Positions 9,865 to 21,998 of a stretch of 64,000 nucleotides of DNA are shown here, one piece after another. The notes under the pieces are model-generated. The model was not told the DNA's origin, did no database searches, and worked only from the letters and a program-made list of their open reading frames with translations. The stretch lies in NCBI GenBank assembly GCA_021521415.1, contig JAIQDT010000107.1:1116001-1180000 (forward strand), in the 5' to 3' direction. Positions within the stretch are counted from its first letter, which is position 1. Each line of letters opens with the position of its first letter. The position numbers and the translations under genes were made by a program. Origin of the DNA: Bidens hawaiensis. Its lineage: Eukaryota; Streptophyta; Magnoliopsida; Asterales; Asteraceae.

Positions 9865-12800
9865 CACTTCAAGAGAAACTGTCCGAAACTGAACCAGGGA
9901 GGAAATGGGCGGCAAACCGCGGGTCCGGCATCGTCGTCCAACCCAGCGCGAGGCCGAGCATTTGTGATGGGGGCGAACGAAGCACGCCAGGACCCCAGCG
10001 TAGTGACAGGTACATTCCTCGTCTCTGATCATTACGCTTCTGTATTATTTGATACAGGCGCCGATAGAAGTTTTGTTTCTGTTAAATTCCTATCGATTGC
10101 AAACCTTCCAATTAGTGAAACCATAGAACCTTACACCGTAGAAGTCGCTAACGGTAAAACCATGATAGTTAATCAGATAATTCGGAATTGCCCTTTTATT
10201 CTGAACGAACAATCCTTTCTGATTGACTTGTTACCGGTAGAATTGGGTAGTTTCGACGTGATAGTGGGAATGGATTGGTTAGCACGTAACAAGGTAGAAA
10301 TAAACTGTGAAAAGAAAATCGTCAAGATCCTGGTGTCGGATGACGAAGAGGTATTAGTGCAGGGTGAGAAGTCGGGCAATATGATACCGTTTATATCCCA
10401 CCTCAAGGTGTTAAAATATATACGCCAGGGATGCGTGGCATACCTAGCGAGCCTGACGGCCACGGATCCTGAGGAAAAACGGTTGGACGATATCCCAGTG
10501 GTACGCGAATTTCCACAAGTTTTCCCAGAGGAACTTCCTGGATTACCGCCAACCCGACAGGTCGAATTCAGAATCGATCTATTACCTCAAGCTGGCCCTG
10601 TTGCTAAGGCACCCTACCGACTTGCACCATCAGAGATGCAAGAATTATCCAACCAGTTGCAAGAATTGTTGGATAAAGGATTTATACGTCCTAGTTATTC
10701 CCCGTGGGGTGCACCGGTACTATTCGTGAAAAAGAAGGACGGAAGCCTTAGAATGTGCATTGATTACAGGGAGCTGAACAAGTTGACAATCAAAAATAGG
10801 TATCCTCTCCCCCGAATTGATGACCTGTTCGACCAACTGCAAGGTGCGAGCTATTTCTCAAAAATTGATCTTAGATCGGGATACCATCAGGTTAGAATTC
10901 AGGAGGAGGATATCCCAAAAACCGCATTCCGGACTCGCTACGGCCATTACGAGTTCTTAGTTATGCCTTTCGGGCTAACAAATGCGCCAGTAGTGTTCAT
11001 GGATCTCATGAATCGAGTCTGTAAACCCTACCTCGATAAATTCGTCATCGTGTTTATTGACGATATTTTGATATACTCGAAGAGTAAAGAAGAGCACGAG
11101 CAACACTTAAGATTAATTTTAGAGCTTCTAAATCAGGAGAAGTTGTATGCAAAATTCTCCAAGTGTAACTTCTGGTTACAAGAAGTGCAATTCCTTGGTC
11201 ACCTTATAAACCATCAAGGAATACACGTTGATCCAAGTAAGGTTGAAGCAGTTAAGAATTGGCAAGCGCCTAAATCGCCAAAGGAAATCCGCCAATTCTT
11301 AGGCTTAGCTGGATATTATCGTCAATTTATAGAGAACTTTTCCAGCATCGCCCAACCTTTAACCCTTCTGACCCAAAAAGATCGAAAGTATGAATGGGGT
11401 GAAGAGCAGGAAACGGCGTTTCAAACGCTAAAACAAAGATTGTGCCAAGCGCCGATCTTAAGTCTCCCCGACGGAGACGATGGTTTTGTCGTGTATTGTG
11501 ACGCATCCCGAAGAGGGTTAGGATGCGTGTTGATGCAAAATAATAAGGTTATAGCCTATGCTTCTCGACAGTTAAAAATACACGAGAAAAATTACGCTAC
11601 TCATGACTTAGAACTGGAAGCAGTTATCTTCGCACTTAAAATCTGGAGACATTATCTCTATGGTACAAAGTGCACCATCTTCACCGATCATAAAAGTTTG
11701 CAACACATATTCGATCAGAAAGAACTGAATATGAGGCAACGAAGATGGGTCGAGTTGTTAAGCGACTATGACTGTGACATCCGTTATCACCCCGGCAAGG
11801 CTAACGTCGTAGCCGATGCCTTGAGTAGGAAGGATCGGGTTAAGCCATTGCGAGTGCGAGCACTGGAAATGACAGTCCAGTCGAACCTTTCGGACCTGGT
11901 TCGAGTCGCTCAACGCGAGGCGTTGAAAGAGGAACAATTGGTAAAAGAGGGACTTTATGGTAACGAGAAGAATTTCGAACAGCGCGTGGACGAAATTCTC
12001 TATTTCAAAAATCGGATTTGGATCCCGACCCTCCATGACCTCCGAGAATTAATCATGGACGAAGCGCATAAATCGAAATATTCCATACATCCGGGATCGG
12101 ATAAGATGTACAAGGATGTGAAGGAGTTCTACTTGTGGCCGGGTATGAAAAAGGATATAGCCACATACGTCGGCAAGTGTACGACGTGTGCGAGGGTTAA
12201 GGCGGAGCACCAGAAACCCTCGGGGATGTTACAACAACCGGAAATTCCCGAATGGAAATGGGAGCAAATCACGATGGATTTTGTGACACATGTCCCTAAG
12301 ACGTCCCGTGGACACGATGCAATTTGGGTAATCGTGGATCGACTAACCAAGTCGGCACATTTTATTCCGATTAGAAATAATTATAACACCGAAAGACTTG
12401 CGCAGATTTATATAAATGAAATTGTGTCTCGTCATGGGATACCCATCTCAATCATCTCCGATCGAGATAGCCATTTCACCTCCAATCTTTGGCAAGCTGT
12501 ACAAGAAGCGCTGGGAACGCGTATTGATCTGAGCACAGCTTACCACCCTCAGACCGACGGTCAGTCTGAGAGGACCATCCAAACACTGGAGGATTTGCTT
12601 CGTGCATGCGTACTGGATTTTAAGGGAAATTGGGATCAACATCTCCCACTCGTTGAATTTTCCTATAATAACAGTTACCATAGCAGTATAAAGGCAGCAC
12701 CTTACGAAGCATTGTATGGACGGAAGTGCCGATCACCACTCTGCTGGACTGAAGTGGGCGACACACAGGTTATTATATCAGATCTGGTCCAGGAAACGAC

Positions 12801-13335
12801 CAGCAAAATCCTTGAAATTAAGAACAATCTGAAGGCCGCACGGGATCGGCAGAAGAGTTATGCCGATACCCGTAGAAAACCGTTATCATTTGAGAAAGGT
12901 GATAAAGTGTATTTGAAAGTATCACCTTGGAAAGGAGTAGTCAGATTTGGAAAGGCGGGGAAGTTAGCCCCTAGATACATTGGACCATTCGACATTACTG
13001 CAAAAATCGGTCCTGTAGCATACCGATTAGAACTGCCTGATGAATTAAGTGCAGTTCACAACGTGTTTCACGTGTCAAACTTGAAATGGTGTCTGTCGGA
13101 TGATACATCGGTGTTACCACTAGAGGGTGTCCAATTAAACGATAAGCTTAATTTCGTAGAGGAACCCATAGAAATAGTGGACGGGAAAATCAAGCAACTT
13201 AGACACAATAAGATCTCGTTGGTCAAAGTTAGATGTAACTCGCAACGAGGCCCAGAATATACATGGGAACGAAAGGACGAATTTCGGAAGAAATACCCCC
13301 ACCTATTTCCTCAAAAGGAAGTAGTTGACGCGTAA
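9865..13335 (+). CDS. pol: Pol of element A: protease, RT, RNase H, integrase, chromodomain-like tail
   Basis: An uninterrupted frame of about 1,156 codons, in phase with gag. Domain order is canonical for Ty3/gypsy. Protease has [11 protein letters not shown] (about 10048-10080). RT has the usual [25 protein letters not shown] entry and catalytic FIDDILIYS (about 11050-11076). RNase H has YCDAS (about 11490), TDHKSL and a VADALSRK end. Integrase has an HKSKYSIH..C-x2-C zinc region, then catalytic D (MDFVT, about 12274), D (SDRD, about 12459) and E (QSERTI, about 12562). The C-terminus (13150-13310) holds a chromodomain-like stretch ending [18 protein letters not shown], the chromovirus hallmark. 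All visible catalytic residues are present. There is no ATG of its own; it would need gag readthrough or initiation at GTG/ATG near 9964. Confidence 0.93.
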   Translation, partial: HFKRNCPKLNQGGNGRQTAGPASSSNPARGRAFVMGANEARQDPSVVTGTFLVSDHYASVLFDTGADRSFVSVKFLSIANLPISETIEPYTVEVANGKTMIVNQIIRNCPFILNEQSFLIDLLPVELGSFDVIVGMDWLARNKVEINCEKKIVKILVSDDEEVLVQGEKSGNMIPFISHLKVLKYIRQGCVAYLASLTATDPEEKRLDDIPVVREFPQVFPEELPGLPPTRQVEFRIDLLPQAGPVAKAPYRLAPSEMQELSNQLQELLDKGFIRPSYSPWGAPVLFVKKKDGSLRMCIDYRELNKLTIKNRYPLPRIDDLFDQLQGASYFSKIDLRSGYHQVRIQEEDIPKTAFRTRYGHYEFLVMPFGLTNAPVVFMDLMNRVCKPYLDKFVIVFIDDILIYSKSKEEHEQHLRLILELLNQEKLYAKFSKCNFWLQEVQFLGHLINHQGIHVDPSKVEAVKNWQAPKSPKEIRQFLGLAGYYRQFIENFSSIAQPLTLLTQKDRKYEWGEEQETAFQTLKQRLCQAPILSLPDGDDGFVVYCDASRRGLGCVLMQNNKVIAYASRQLKIHEKNYATHDLELEAVIFALKIWRHYLYGTKCTIFTDHKSLQHIFDQKELNMRQRRWVELLSDYDCDIRYHPGKANVVADALSRKDRVKPLRVRALEMTVQSNLSDLVRVAQREALKEEQLVKEGLYGNEKNFEQRVDEILYFKNRIWIPTLHDLRELIMDEAHKSKYSIHPGSDKMYKDVKEFYLWPGMKKDIATYVGKCTTCARVKAEHQKPSGMLQQPEIPEWKWEQITMDFVTHVPKTSRGHDAIWVIVDRLTKSAHFIPIRNNYNTERLAQIYINEIVSRHGIPISIISDRDSHFTSNLWQAVQEALGTRIDLSTAYHPQTDGQSERTIQTLEDLLRACVLDFKGNWDQHLPLVEFSYNNSYHSSIKAAPYEALYGRKCRSPLCWTEVGDTQVIISDLVQETTSKILEIKNNLKAARDRQKSYADTRRKPLSFEKGDKVYLKVSPWKGVVRFGKAGKLAPRYIGPFDITAKIGPVAYRLELPDELSAVHNVFHVSNLKWCLSDDTSVLPLEGVQLNDKLNFVEEPIEIVDGKIKQLRHNKISLVKVRCNSQRGPEYTWERKDEFRKKYPHLFPQKEVVDA

Positions 13336-13371
13336 AATTTCGAGGACGAAATTTTTATAACGGGGGGAGAA
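13334..13371 (+). promoter_or_regulatory. Hairpin plus polypurine tract before the 3' LTR
   Basis: AAAATTTCG (13334-13342) and CGAAATTTT (13347-13355) form a perfect 9-bp stem with an AGGA loop. The polypurine tract ACGGGGGGAGAA (13360-13371) directly precedes the LTR TG. The tract primes plus-strand synthesis; the role of the hairpin is unknown. A near-equivalent hairpin precedes the D1 gypsy LTR at 25513-25531. Confidence 0.8.
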
Positions 13372-15749
13372 TGTAACGATTCCGGCAAATTCAGGTATAC
13401 CCTAGCCGAAATATACCATTTATGTGTTATTTAATACTGAATATATAAATTATAATGTGTTTATACGAGTATATAAGATTCACAAGTATGAATTATACTC
13501 GAATGTACAGCTAGTCGTATTGAAATTACGATTAACCGATGAACGATTATTGAAACCCGATCGAATCGGGGATTACATTATAGACGAAATATATGATGTT
13601 TAGTAAGGTTTACGAAGTATTAAGGCTACGGGATAAGTGAATTATAGCACAGAAAAAGGATTTCGATTTATTGGTACGTCGGTACGATAAACGAAACATT
13701 TAACATCAAACCAAGCAAGAGAAGATCGATCAAGCCGAAAAAGATGCACAATGACCGACAATATGATGTGTTGAGTCAATAAATGTCATGGTTTAAGTTT
13801 TTAAAGTTTTTAAAGTTTTTAAATCGGTTTTATATAAATTTTATTTTTAAGCCGAAAAACGACCGTTTTAGCCTCGTTTTAAGCCGAATTAAGTGTTTAA
13901 CCGAAAAACGAACTGAACCAGATTATCCACAACATTATCCGGATTACACAATCCGAATGTGTGGCCAAGGTTTGAGATGTGGGCCCCACCCCACACCATA
14001 CATGGACCGATCGGTCCATTTGGTGCACAAACACATATCATTTTCTTTTTTTAACACTCCAACTCCACATTTCTCTCAACACTCTTCAACATTCATCCAA
14101 AAACCCAAGTTTTTAAGCAAGAATCATAAGGTATAAACATATTATTATGGTTTAATCTTGGTTTTTAATTCCAAAATCTTGAGAAAATGAGGTTTCAAGT
14201 GAAAAATGGGTGAAAACCCGAGATGAAACCGATTCTTGCATGATCAAGTGATGTATACAAGTTATACAAGGGATCTTGGTCCAAGAAAGGAGTTAAAAGA
14301 GTCAAAAACGAAATTTTACGGTTAAAATCTTTGTTTTGATGTCTTAACCGAAACCATGAAAGGAATGGCTTGATTGTGGGTATAACTTGCTTGGTGTGGT
14401 GTTATTGTGCTTGTAGGTGTTATATCTAGTTGCTAGCAAAGGCTAGAAAGCAAGATCTTTGCGATCTAAAGCTAGAAACACAAGGTAGTTCGGTTTTTCG
14501 TATGATTTGTGTGATTTGGACAAATTGTGGTAGACTTAGAGTTGGGTCATGAAATTTCACAGAGATGATCTACACATGAAAATATGAGATCTGTGAAATT
14601 TTGGTAATTTTTGGATAAAGGATGAATATTTGGTGAATTTAATGCTCGGTTTTGGCTAAAAATGGTGAAAAATAGATAAACATCATGAAAAATTCTGGAA
14701 AAATTCAGATAAGCTTTTTATAACATATAAAAGTCACACACAAAATTTCAGGTCCATTGGAGAAGTCTAAGTAGGCTTTTCGGTAAAAATTCAGATAGGC
14801 TTTCTTAGTAATATGAGTTGAGAACTCTAGCTCACAAGTCGAGATACTCAATTGATCCAGCATCCACCAAGATGTATCAGGATATTAAGAATGAATATCG
14901 GTGGCCAGGTATGAAGAATGATGTAGTCGATTATGTTTGTAAGTGGTTAACTTTTTTGCAAGTTAAAGCAGAACACCAGAAACCTTATGGGAAAATTCAG
15001 CCTTTAGAGATACCTAAATGGAAATGGGAACAAATCACCATGGATTTCATAACTAAGCTACCGGGTACAGCTAAACATCATGATAACATTTGGGTGATAG
15101 TGGACCGTATGACTAGAAGTGCTCACGTTCTGCCTATACGAGAGGCTATCTCGTCGGATACGTTAGCAAATGTGTTCATAAAAGAGGTTGTGGCTAAGCA
15201 TGGAGTGCCGTTGAAGATCTTGTCTGATAGAGATACTCACTTTACTTCGAGATTTTGGAAGAAGTTCCATGAAGCTATGGGAACAAGACTGAACAATAGT
15301 ACAACGTATCATCCTCAAACAGATGGGCAGTCTGAAAGGACTATTCAAACCCTTGAGAATATGCTACGTGCTTGTGTTTTAGACTTTAGGGGAAGTTGGG
15401 ATGACCATCTGTATCTTGCACAATTCTCTTATAACAATGAATACCATTCAAGTATCGGTATGTCGTTGTTCGAGATGTTGTATGGTAGGTGTTAAAGAAC
15501 TCCTGTATGTTGGGGAGAGATTGGTCAGAAAGAGATTGGAATTTGGGAATTTGGGCAAGAAACCTCTTCAAGGTTCGATCAAATCAAGGTAAGAATGAAA
15601 ACTCCTCAAGACCGAGAAGTCATATGTCGATAAGCGACGACGACCGATTGAGTTTAACGTTGGTGACAATGTGATGCTTAAGGTCTCGCCTTGGAAGGGA
15701 ATAAAAGGTGAGACTTTGAGTAAAACTTGGTCGTTCACTTAGAATTCCA
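13372..15749 (+). repeat. 3' LTR of element A, truncated
   Basis: Collinear with 2442-4809 of the 5' LTR: same start and same captured integrase, differing by one extra 9-bp unit (GTTTTTAAA, around 13800-13820), a 1-bp indel near 13858 and scattered substitutions. It stops after AGAATTCCA. The remaining roughly 2.5 kb is absent, including the second LTR-like segment and the 39-bp array. Confidence 0.88.
14787..15749 (+). pseudogene. Captured integrase fragment inside the 3' LTR
   Basis: Second copy of the fragment at 3847-4809. The 225-residue open stretch (14818-15495) differs from the first at two visible residues (Leu/Met in the VDR.TRSAH region, Phe/Ser in the AQF.YNN region). Catalytic residues and altered zinc cysteines are as in the first copy. 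It is inherited as part of the LTR, not an independent insertion. Confidence 0.85.
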
Positions 15750-16143
15750 GAAGATTTTCGGCGCTTGTCGGCGTAACTCTTTTGGCGATCTCGTGATAAA
15801 ATCCATTGAAATGTGTTCCCATTTCCACGTTGGAAGTTCCGGTTGCTGTAACAGACCAGATGGTTTCTGATATTCCACTTTGACTCTTGCACAAGTCAAG
15901 AATTTGCTCACGTAGGTGGCAATGTCGGCTTTCATGTTTGGCCACCAGTAAAGTGACTTTAGGTCATGGTACATTTTATCTGAGCCAGGGTGAATGGAAT
16001 ATCGGGACTTGTGTGCTTCTTACATCACTAGAGTTCTCAACTCTCCGTATCGAGGGACCCAAATCCGATTTTCGAAATATCGGACCCCGTCCGATTTGGT
16101 TTCAAGTTGCTTGTTCATGCCCCGCATGAGTTCTGATGGGAGA
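15750..16143 (-). pseudogene. Minus-strand gypsy pol fragment (linker and integrase N-terminus), internally deleted
   Basis: On the minus strand from about 16140 leftwards it reads RNase H-integrase linker (FENRIWVPRYGELRTLV), then a stop, then an integrase zinc region with [19 protein letters not shown] and a damaged cysteine pair (SKFLTC). The core is cut just after MDFIT and joined out of frame to [13 protein letters not shown], which normally lies some 200 residues further on. It abuts the truncated 3' LTR of element A at a shared AGAATTCCA. This is a remnant of an older chromovirus-type element. Confidence 0.8.
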
Positions 16144-16242
16144 TTAAATGTAATGAGATATGCGTTATAGTTTGTGTGATCTTAAGTTTGAATTAACGGA
16201 GTTCGGATTAACAGAGTTAACCTGAAATTGACTAGTGTCACA
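16144..16242 (-). repeat. D-family LTR fragment (third copy)
   Basis: About 100 bases match the right ends of the D1 and D2 LTRs (GAGATATGCG.., GAATTAACGGAGTT, ending ..GTGTCACA at 16242). Only the minus-strand 5' tip of the LTR remains. It and the integrase fragment to its left may be remains of one element, but the connecting sequence is gone. Confidence 0.75.
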
Positions 16243-17714
16243 AATTTGGTCAATATGATTCTCTGCTCAACTCACAAAAATATGTACTACTTTCGTATAA
16301 TAGATTTCATATTTGTCTTAATATTATTTGTTTTAATTCGAAAATATACAAAATCAAAAATTATTATGTTTTTATTTTCTTTTCTGCTTTATTTTCGATT
16401 TCTAAGCTAAAGGGTAAAATTTGAAAAAGAAGATACCAAAAAGATATTCCCACGTTTTTATTTAATTCTTTTAAGTTAATTATTTTAACTTATGTGTTTT
16501 CAAGTAAAACACGTTAAGGTATTGGTTTTACCCCAAGTGGTAAACATTTTAAGGTAAAGTTAATCGAAATACGGGTTTCGATGCATATTTATTCCGTGGA
16601 AAGTTGAGAATGAAAATATTAATTTTTAATTTGTTATTTTATCCTTATTTTTTACTATGATTGTAACGAATGGAACTTATTCGCTATCATTATTGATGAG
16701 GAATGAAGGTCATTCGCAATGAAAAAGAATAACGAATGTATCCATTCGTTACACCTATTCGTTTCCGTTGGCCTGATAACGTATGACCTCATTCGTCATT
16801 GATTATGAAAATGAATGAAGAACGAATAACATGCTATTAGTTATGTTTTTAACTGATTGTTGATTCGTTAACTGTCCTTAATGAATGAGACAATGGATGA
16901 GGGCCATTCGTTAATTTTGAATAAAAGAATGAGTTCATTCATTTGTTTAGGTTTGCGTGCAGGTCTTATATTATAGAAAGCACAACGGTTAGACGAAAAA
17001 CCCATTCGTCTACCTTGATTAAAGCTTTTACATAAAGATACTGTCGCAAATCTTGATCTTCATTATACCTTGATAATTAATGAAGACGATCCTAACGTAA
17101 TCACTTTCGTCAAATTTGATGAACATTTGATAGGTTAACTAGACGATTCTTTAACCGTCATAATGTATTAATCAAATGAACCGGTGAAACATAAGTGTTG
17201 GTATTATAGGTTGTTTGGTTCAATTAGCGATGTCATCGCGATCCCAGTGATAGTAATTTTACACCGATTCATCGTTGTTTTCGATTCAATTGATCATTCA
17301 ACCTGCATGTTTGACTGATATATTTGATGAAATTTGACTTTGACGATTGGAGGTCAAAGTTGACTATTCGTTATGGAAAACGAATGGAAGGTCATTCGCG
17401 TCTACCATAGATGAATGAACCCATTCGTTGTACCTACATAGCGAATAGACACATTCGTTTGATTATGTAACGAATGAAACCTCATTCATTAATACACCTT
17501 TGTTATTCACTCATTCGTTATTGTGATGACAACGGATCAATTCATTCGTTATAACGAATTAATCCATTCGTCATACTGAATGCGATAACGAATATGGCTT
17601 GGAATATTTCACAAAGTACATTTTTCATTAATTTTCACTAAGTGTTTTAGTGAACACTGATTTAATTTTAAATAATGCTCGGGTTTACTAATGTTCGAGT
17701 TTTTTGTTATAGAA
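16243..17714 (+). other. Non-coding region upstream of the env-like ORF (E1), rich in ATTCGTTA/TAACGAAT
   Basis: No gene is visible. The first ~250 bases match 42425-42600 upstream of the second env-like copy, so this is the pol-to-env-like spacer of the same copia family. From about 16660 to 17590 the octamer ATTCGTTA or its complement TAACGAAT, or close variants, recurs many times on both strands, often as paired inverted copies. The stretch ends TTTTTGTTATAG before the ATG at 17715, a plausible splice acceptor. Confidence 0.6.
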
Positions 17715-19796
17715 ATGGCAGATGAGATCATGGTTGATGCTCCGGCACCACAAAACCTTGATGTTCAAGAAAACCCTATTATACAATAAGATCTCGTAAT
17801 TCAAGAAGAACCACAAGCTGCTGAACCTCAAGCACAACATGATCAAGCACCACAACAGCAACCGCAAGCACCACAACAAGCAGAACCGGTTGTTCCTGAC
17901 CTTGGATATGACAATAAGCACAAAAAATGTGTGTTCTTACAAGAAGACTTTGCAGATCGTAACATGTTTGGATATGTAATTGCATTTTTACGTCGTTCAC
18001 GCATTCATTATGCTATTTCAGCTAATGTCCCAGTTCATTCTAGGATATATCTTGTTTGGTTGACGCTAAGAAGCATATTGTTGTTGTTGTGAAGAACAAG
18101 ACTATCAAGATTGATACTGACGTGATACGTCGAGTGCTTTTATTTTCTGGCACGATTGACCAATCGTATGAATTTGACAGGACATTGATACGAGGTCTAT
18201 TTCAGAGACTATTCTACAAGGGTGATCTTGACCATTCCCAATACAACAAGGCATACTTGTGCAAACAATACAAGTATCTGCTGCATATGCTGATCCCATG
18301 CCTTGGGGGACGTAAAGGTGGTTTCGAAGAATGTAGGATTATGCTGCAATCTGCATTTGTCGCATTGATATTGAACAAACCATTAAATTTCTCTAAACTT
18401 ATATTGTATCACTTCAAGGAGAACTATTTGGTTAAGCATCGAAAAAATAAGTTTTTTATGTATCCACACTTCCTCCACCTTATTATTCAGGATTGAATAC
18501 CTAATCTTTAGATTGATTAGACGTTCATGGATGATGTGTTAGTTTTGTAGCATATGACAGCTGACACTATGATGCTTCGTCAATGATACAAACGCAGTCT
18601 CCGGCTCTATCATTTATGAGGTTTAACTGTCCTCATGGTCCAGTGCAGCCTGTACCTCCTACATTCCATTCCTTGCCATATCAGAGCAAATGGACAGGTT
18701 GTTGAGTTTGATTCGTCTACATGAGAATCAAATGGCTGTCGATCTTCGTCAACAAGATCAAATGCTAATGAATCAACAACGATTGGTGAGCCCAATCTCA
18801 TATTGTCAACTGGAGAATCGGGAACTCCGTGAGCTTGTTATCGCTCAGGGGAGATGATTAAGGCCCAGGAGGAGGTTATTCTTCAACTAACATGTAAAGA
18901 CGATACGTTGAATAAATTGAAGAATAACGATGTTGAAAAAGATTATGTAGCGGCTTTTAGAGGAAATGAGCAGAAACAAACTGCGGGTACGTCTTCTAGT
19001 GCTACTGAGACTGAGGACAATGATCGACAATTGGTAGTGTATCAAGATACTAACAATGTAACTCCAATCGAGTTGATCGAAGCCAACACTATTTTATTTA
19101 TGGATTACGAGAAAGGCATTGTGATGACTTCGGTGAATGCGGATGAGATCGAGGAGGTTGAGTTTGTTGACTTTGCCTTGTCTTGAGATTAGATTTCGTT
19201 CTTTCTGGGTTTGAACGATGATGAATTGGATATGTTGGAATCAGGGGAGGATGTTGAGGTAGTTGATGATGATGAGGTATGATTTGACATGAGTATTCCA
19301 TCTGGGGATACGCCGTTTACTTATGATGACATCAAGGTAGAGAATGTGACACTAGAGGAACATCATGATCGATATACATGTTCAAATGTTTATTAGGGTG
19401 TTCCATTCTTTACTGATGAACATGTTAAAGCTGCTGAAGAGCATCTGGAGAAGACCATGAAGAAGAAAGAAAAGGTCTCGGAAAACGGATCGGGTTGAAA
19501 GTATCCTGCTTTCGAGGGTATGTTCGGGGTACATATAAATCCCATTTTTCTAAGACTATCGAAGCATACATGTACGTTGACAATGAAAAAAATATGGAAG
19601 TCAAAGCGTGTGCAAAAGCTCAACCAAAGACAACCTTTAAAGCATTGAATACCGTCAAAGGTGACATTGTTTCGTGGTTATATGATTCGGACCTGAAGGT
19701 ATGTATAATTAAATGGGAGAACAGCGTTCAGTATTATCAGTACATTACTGACGTTCTCTCATTGCCGAGGTGGGACGTGCGGACTACCGCTAATCG
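17715..19796 (+). pseudogene. Env-like ORF downstream of copia pol (E1), 5' portion
   Basis: From ATG 17715 (MADEIMVDAPAPQ) the product has an acidic start with a stop (TAA, about 17787), then a Gln/Pro/Ala-rich stretch, then a conserved globular region with CLGGRKGGFEECR, FVALILNKPLNFSK and MYPHFLHLII motifs (18056-18496 open). A 1-base shift lies near 18056 and several stops follow 18496. Further open pieces lie at 18854-19186 (charged, acidic) and 19495-19796. Solo LTR B1 interrupts it at 19797; the rest resumes at 35746 in the same frame. I recognise it as the ORF that follows pol in Sirevirus-like plant copia elements, sometimes called env-like; its true function is unknown. A second, divergent copy is at 45961-46578. 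Confidence 0.65.
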
Positions 19797-20476
19797 TGTA
19801 ATATCCCGCTTTTGAAAAGAATTAATAAAACAAAGTTCGTTTATTTTATAGTGTGTCGTTTATCGTTTTAGATAAATAAACTAATAGAAGTTGGGCTTGG
19901 ACTTTAGAAGATGGAATAAGAGACGGAATGGGCCTTAGGTCCATGGGTTAAGGGTGTATAAATACCCCTTAAACCCTAAACCTTTCCATTTTTATCCATC
20001 TCTACATCATAGCCTACACCTTCCAAAACACACACACCATCCTTTATCCCGAGCCATGATCCGAAATTGAGAACCCGAGCTTGATAGTGTTAGAGCGTTG
20101 TGACGAACCAAGCCAACATCAAGACTAGACCGTGTTCAAAGAACGACTCGTTTAAGGTACGTTTATAAACGAAAACTTGTTCGTTTAGGCTCGGATTCGT
20201 TATGTAATCCTAGATTTATATGAATATGGTGGAAACGAACAAAATGAACTAATTCTCAGTGTAATCCATTATCAATTGATGGGCTAATCGATGGCGTAAA
20301 GACACGGGTTTATAAATGAATAAATCGGACTGTGTAAAACATGATTTTTGGATGTTTCATTGATTGGGGTTTGTTAGCGCTGGTATTACGAATCCATTGA
20401 TACCAGATTCGTGTTATTCCATCACGAAATGAGGATTAATTGGAAACCCTATGTCTGTTGACTCTTTGGTGTTGTT

Positions 20477-21692
20477 TGTTGAGTCAAAGATTTGACCTAA
20501 GAAAGATATAAGGAAGATTGGAATCTTCTCAACCTCCTCAGAATTCGCTAAGTATGGATCCGGGCACACCTTAGACTTCAGAGCAAGCTTTTACTTAGCC
20601 GGGCATGATATTTTGTCTATCGGGCAAGGTTATCTTCTAGAATTCTTCTTTAGTGGATATCCGAGCAGGGTTCACAAATTAGTGTATCATCGAGCAAGAT
20701 TCACTAGTTTATGCAAATGCGAGCAAGGATCACTTTATCAAGCAAGTCTGTTCTTCATAGCCAAGTAAGGCTTACTTCCGAGTAAGCTTTTGGCTAACCA
20801 AGCTCATGAAGCCATGTGATTGGAAGACCGGGCAAGGTATTCTTTAATAATATATTGGTCCAAGCAGGCTTGATGTTTAATGAAATATCTCTAAGTAACA
20901 TCGGGCAAGGTTCAACTCAAGCAAGGAACAGTACTGCCGGGCACACTTTGCTAATAATCTATTTTATAGTAAAGAGTTGAAGGAACCATTGAAGAACAAT
21001 GTTGCTCGTAAGGGTTTGTCGGGAAAAGTCTGATAATGTCAAGAAGATTGCACCCGGTGAGTATTTCACTTGGTGAAATATCCATTAAGTAAATTCTACC
21101 CGGAAACTGATCCCGGGCACACATCTATGTTACCAAGTACTGAAGGAAGGCAGAGCACACAGTCTACTCGGAAAGTCAATATTGCTGCAAAGCCTACCAG
21201 GAAGACTTGTTTTACACTTAGAATAGTTTTGAATATGTAATTTGAATATGTTTTAGCATTTAGGGTTTCTAGAAGGAATGACAGCTGTATAGGGGGTGTC
21301 AGACCTATAAAAGGAATAATTTAGGGCATGTCTCCTAACAAGCAGAAAGACGGATTTTGGCAAACACACTTTTAGGATAAGAAGGAATATTTCTGAGTGT
21401 GACAGCCGTCCTAGGAATCGTACGGATAAACTTTCCCCTCAAGAAACCCTAAATCGATTATCATTTGTATGATGAACATTATATGAATGGAAATCTTTTG
21501 AGTGAATCTTGTGTGTGTTAGTTACCTTTGATTATTGTACAGCAACTACCCTGTTTCTTATTGATTCCGCCTTTAACAAACGGTTATCTTTCTAAATATA
21601 GCAACCCGTCATTAACTCCCTTGTCAACACATTTATTTGTGTGAGTTATAACATGATTTGTGTAAGATCTACCTGAAATCGGGGACTTGACA
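20477..21692 (+). repeat. 5' LTR of element C
   Basis: TGTTGAGTCAAAG...GGGGACTTGACA. TATA box TATAAAAG at 21306-21313. From about 20550 to 21150 a GGGCAAGG/GAGCAAGG-type core recurs about 14 times at roughly 30-base spacing, an unusual decayed repeat array. It contains about 80 bases (near 21205-21285) that the 3' LTR lacks. Confidence 0.9.
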
Positions 21693-21694
21693 AA

Positions 21695-21706
21695 TGGTAT
21701 CAGAGC
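21695..21706 (+). promoter_or_regulatory. Primer binding site of element C
   Basis: TGGTATCAGAGC, complementary to initiator tRNA-Met, two bases after the LTR end. Confidence 0.92.
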
Positions 21707-21998
21707 TTTTTGCTGAGATTTTAGTAAGATTCTCGTTGCTGATTGAAGATTTGAAGAAAGATGACCTAAGCATACCACTGTTCCATTGAAAAGTGACGTC
21801 AGCAGCTATGTTCTTCATTTTTCTTCCAAATCTACAATTTATTGGTGTTTTCTCTTCCTTATTTCAATTAAAGCTTGAATTTTTATTTCTAAATCTTGTT
21901 CTAATCAAACCAGATACATCAGATCTGAACAACCGGTTTTCAGATCTGATTGTTTTAAAACTTTGTTTTTACAAAGAAACTGATTTTGATTTTTCAAA

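Larger units (their letters stand above)
2442..15749 (+). mobile_element. Element A: Ty3/gypsy chromovirus (Tekay/Del-like) with giant LTRs, 3' truncated
   Basis: Order: LTR (2442-7296), primer site (7302-7315), small ORF (7661-8260), gag (8629-9864), pol (9865-13335), hairpin and polypurine tract (13334-13371), truncated 3' LTR (13372-15749). The shared 2.37 kb of the two LTRs aligns with only a 9-bp repeat-unit gain and a 1-bp indel plus scattered substitutions, which implies a young insertion. The right end is missing: the 3' LTR breaks at AGAATTCCA, where a foreign minus-strand integrase fragment begins, so no target duplication can be checked. The lineage is inferred from the chromodomain-like pol C-terminus and the large LTRs. 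Confidence 0.9.
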
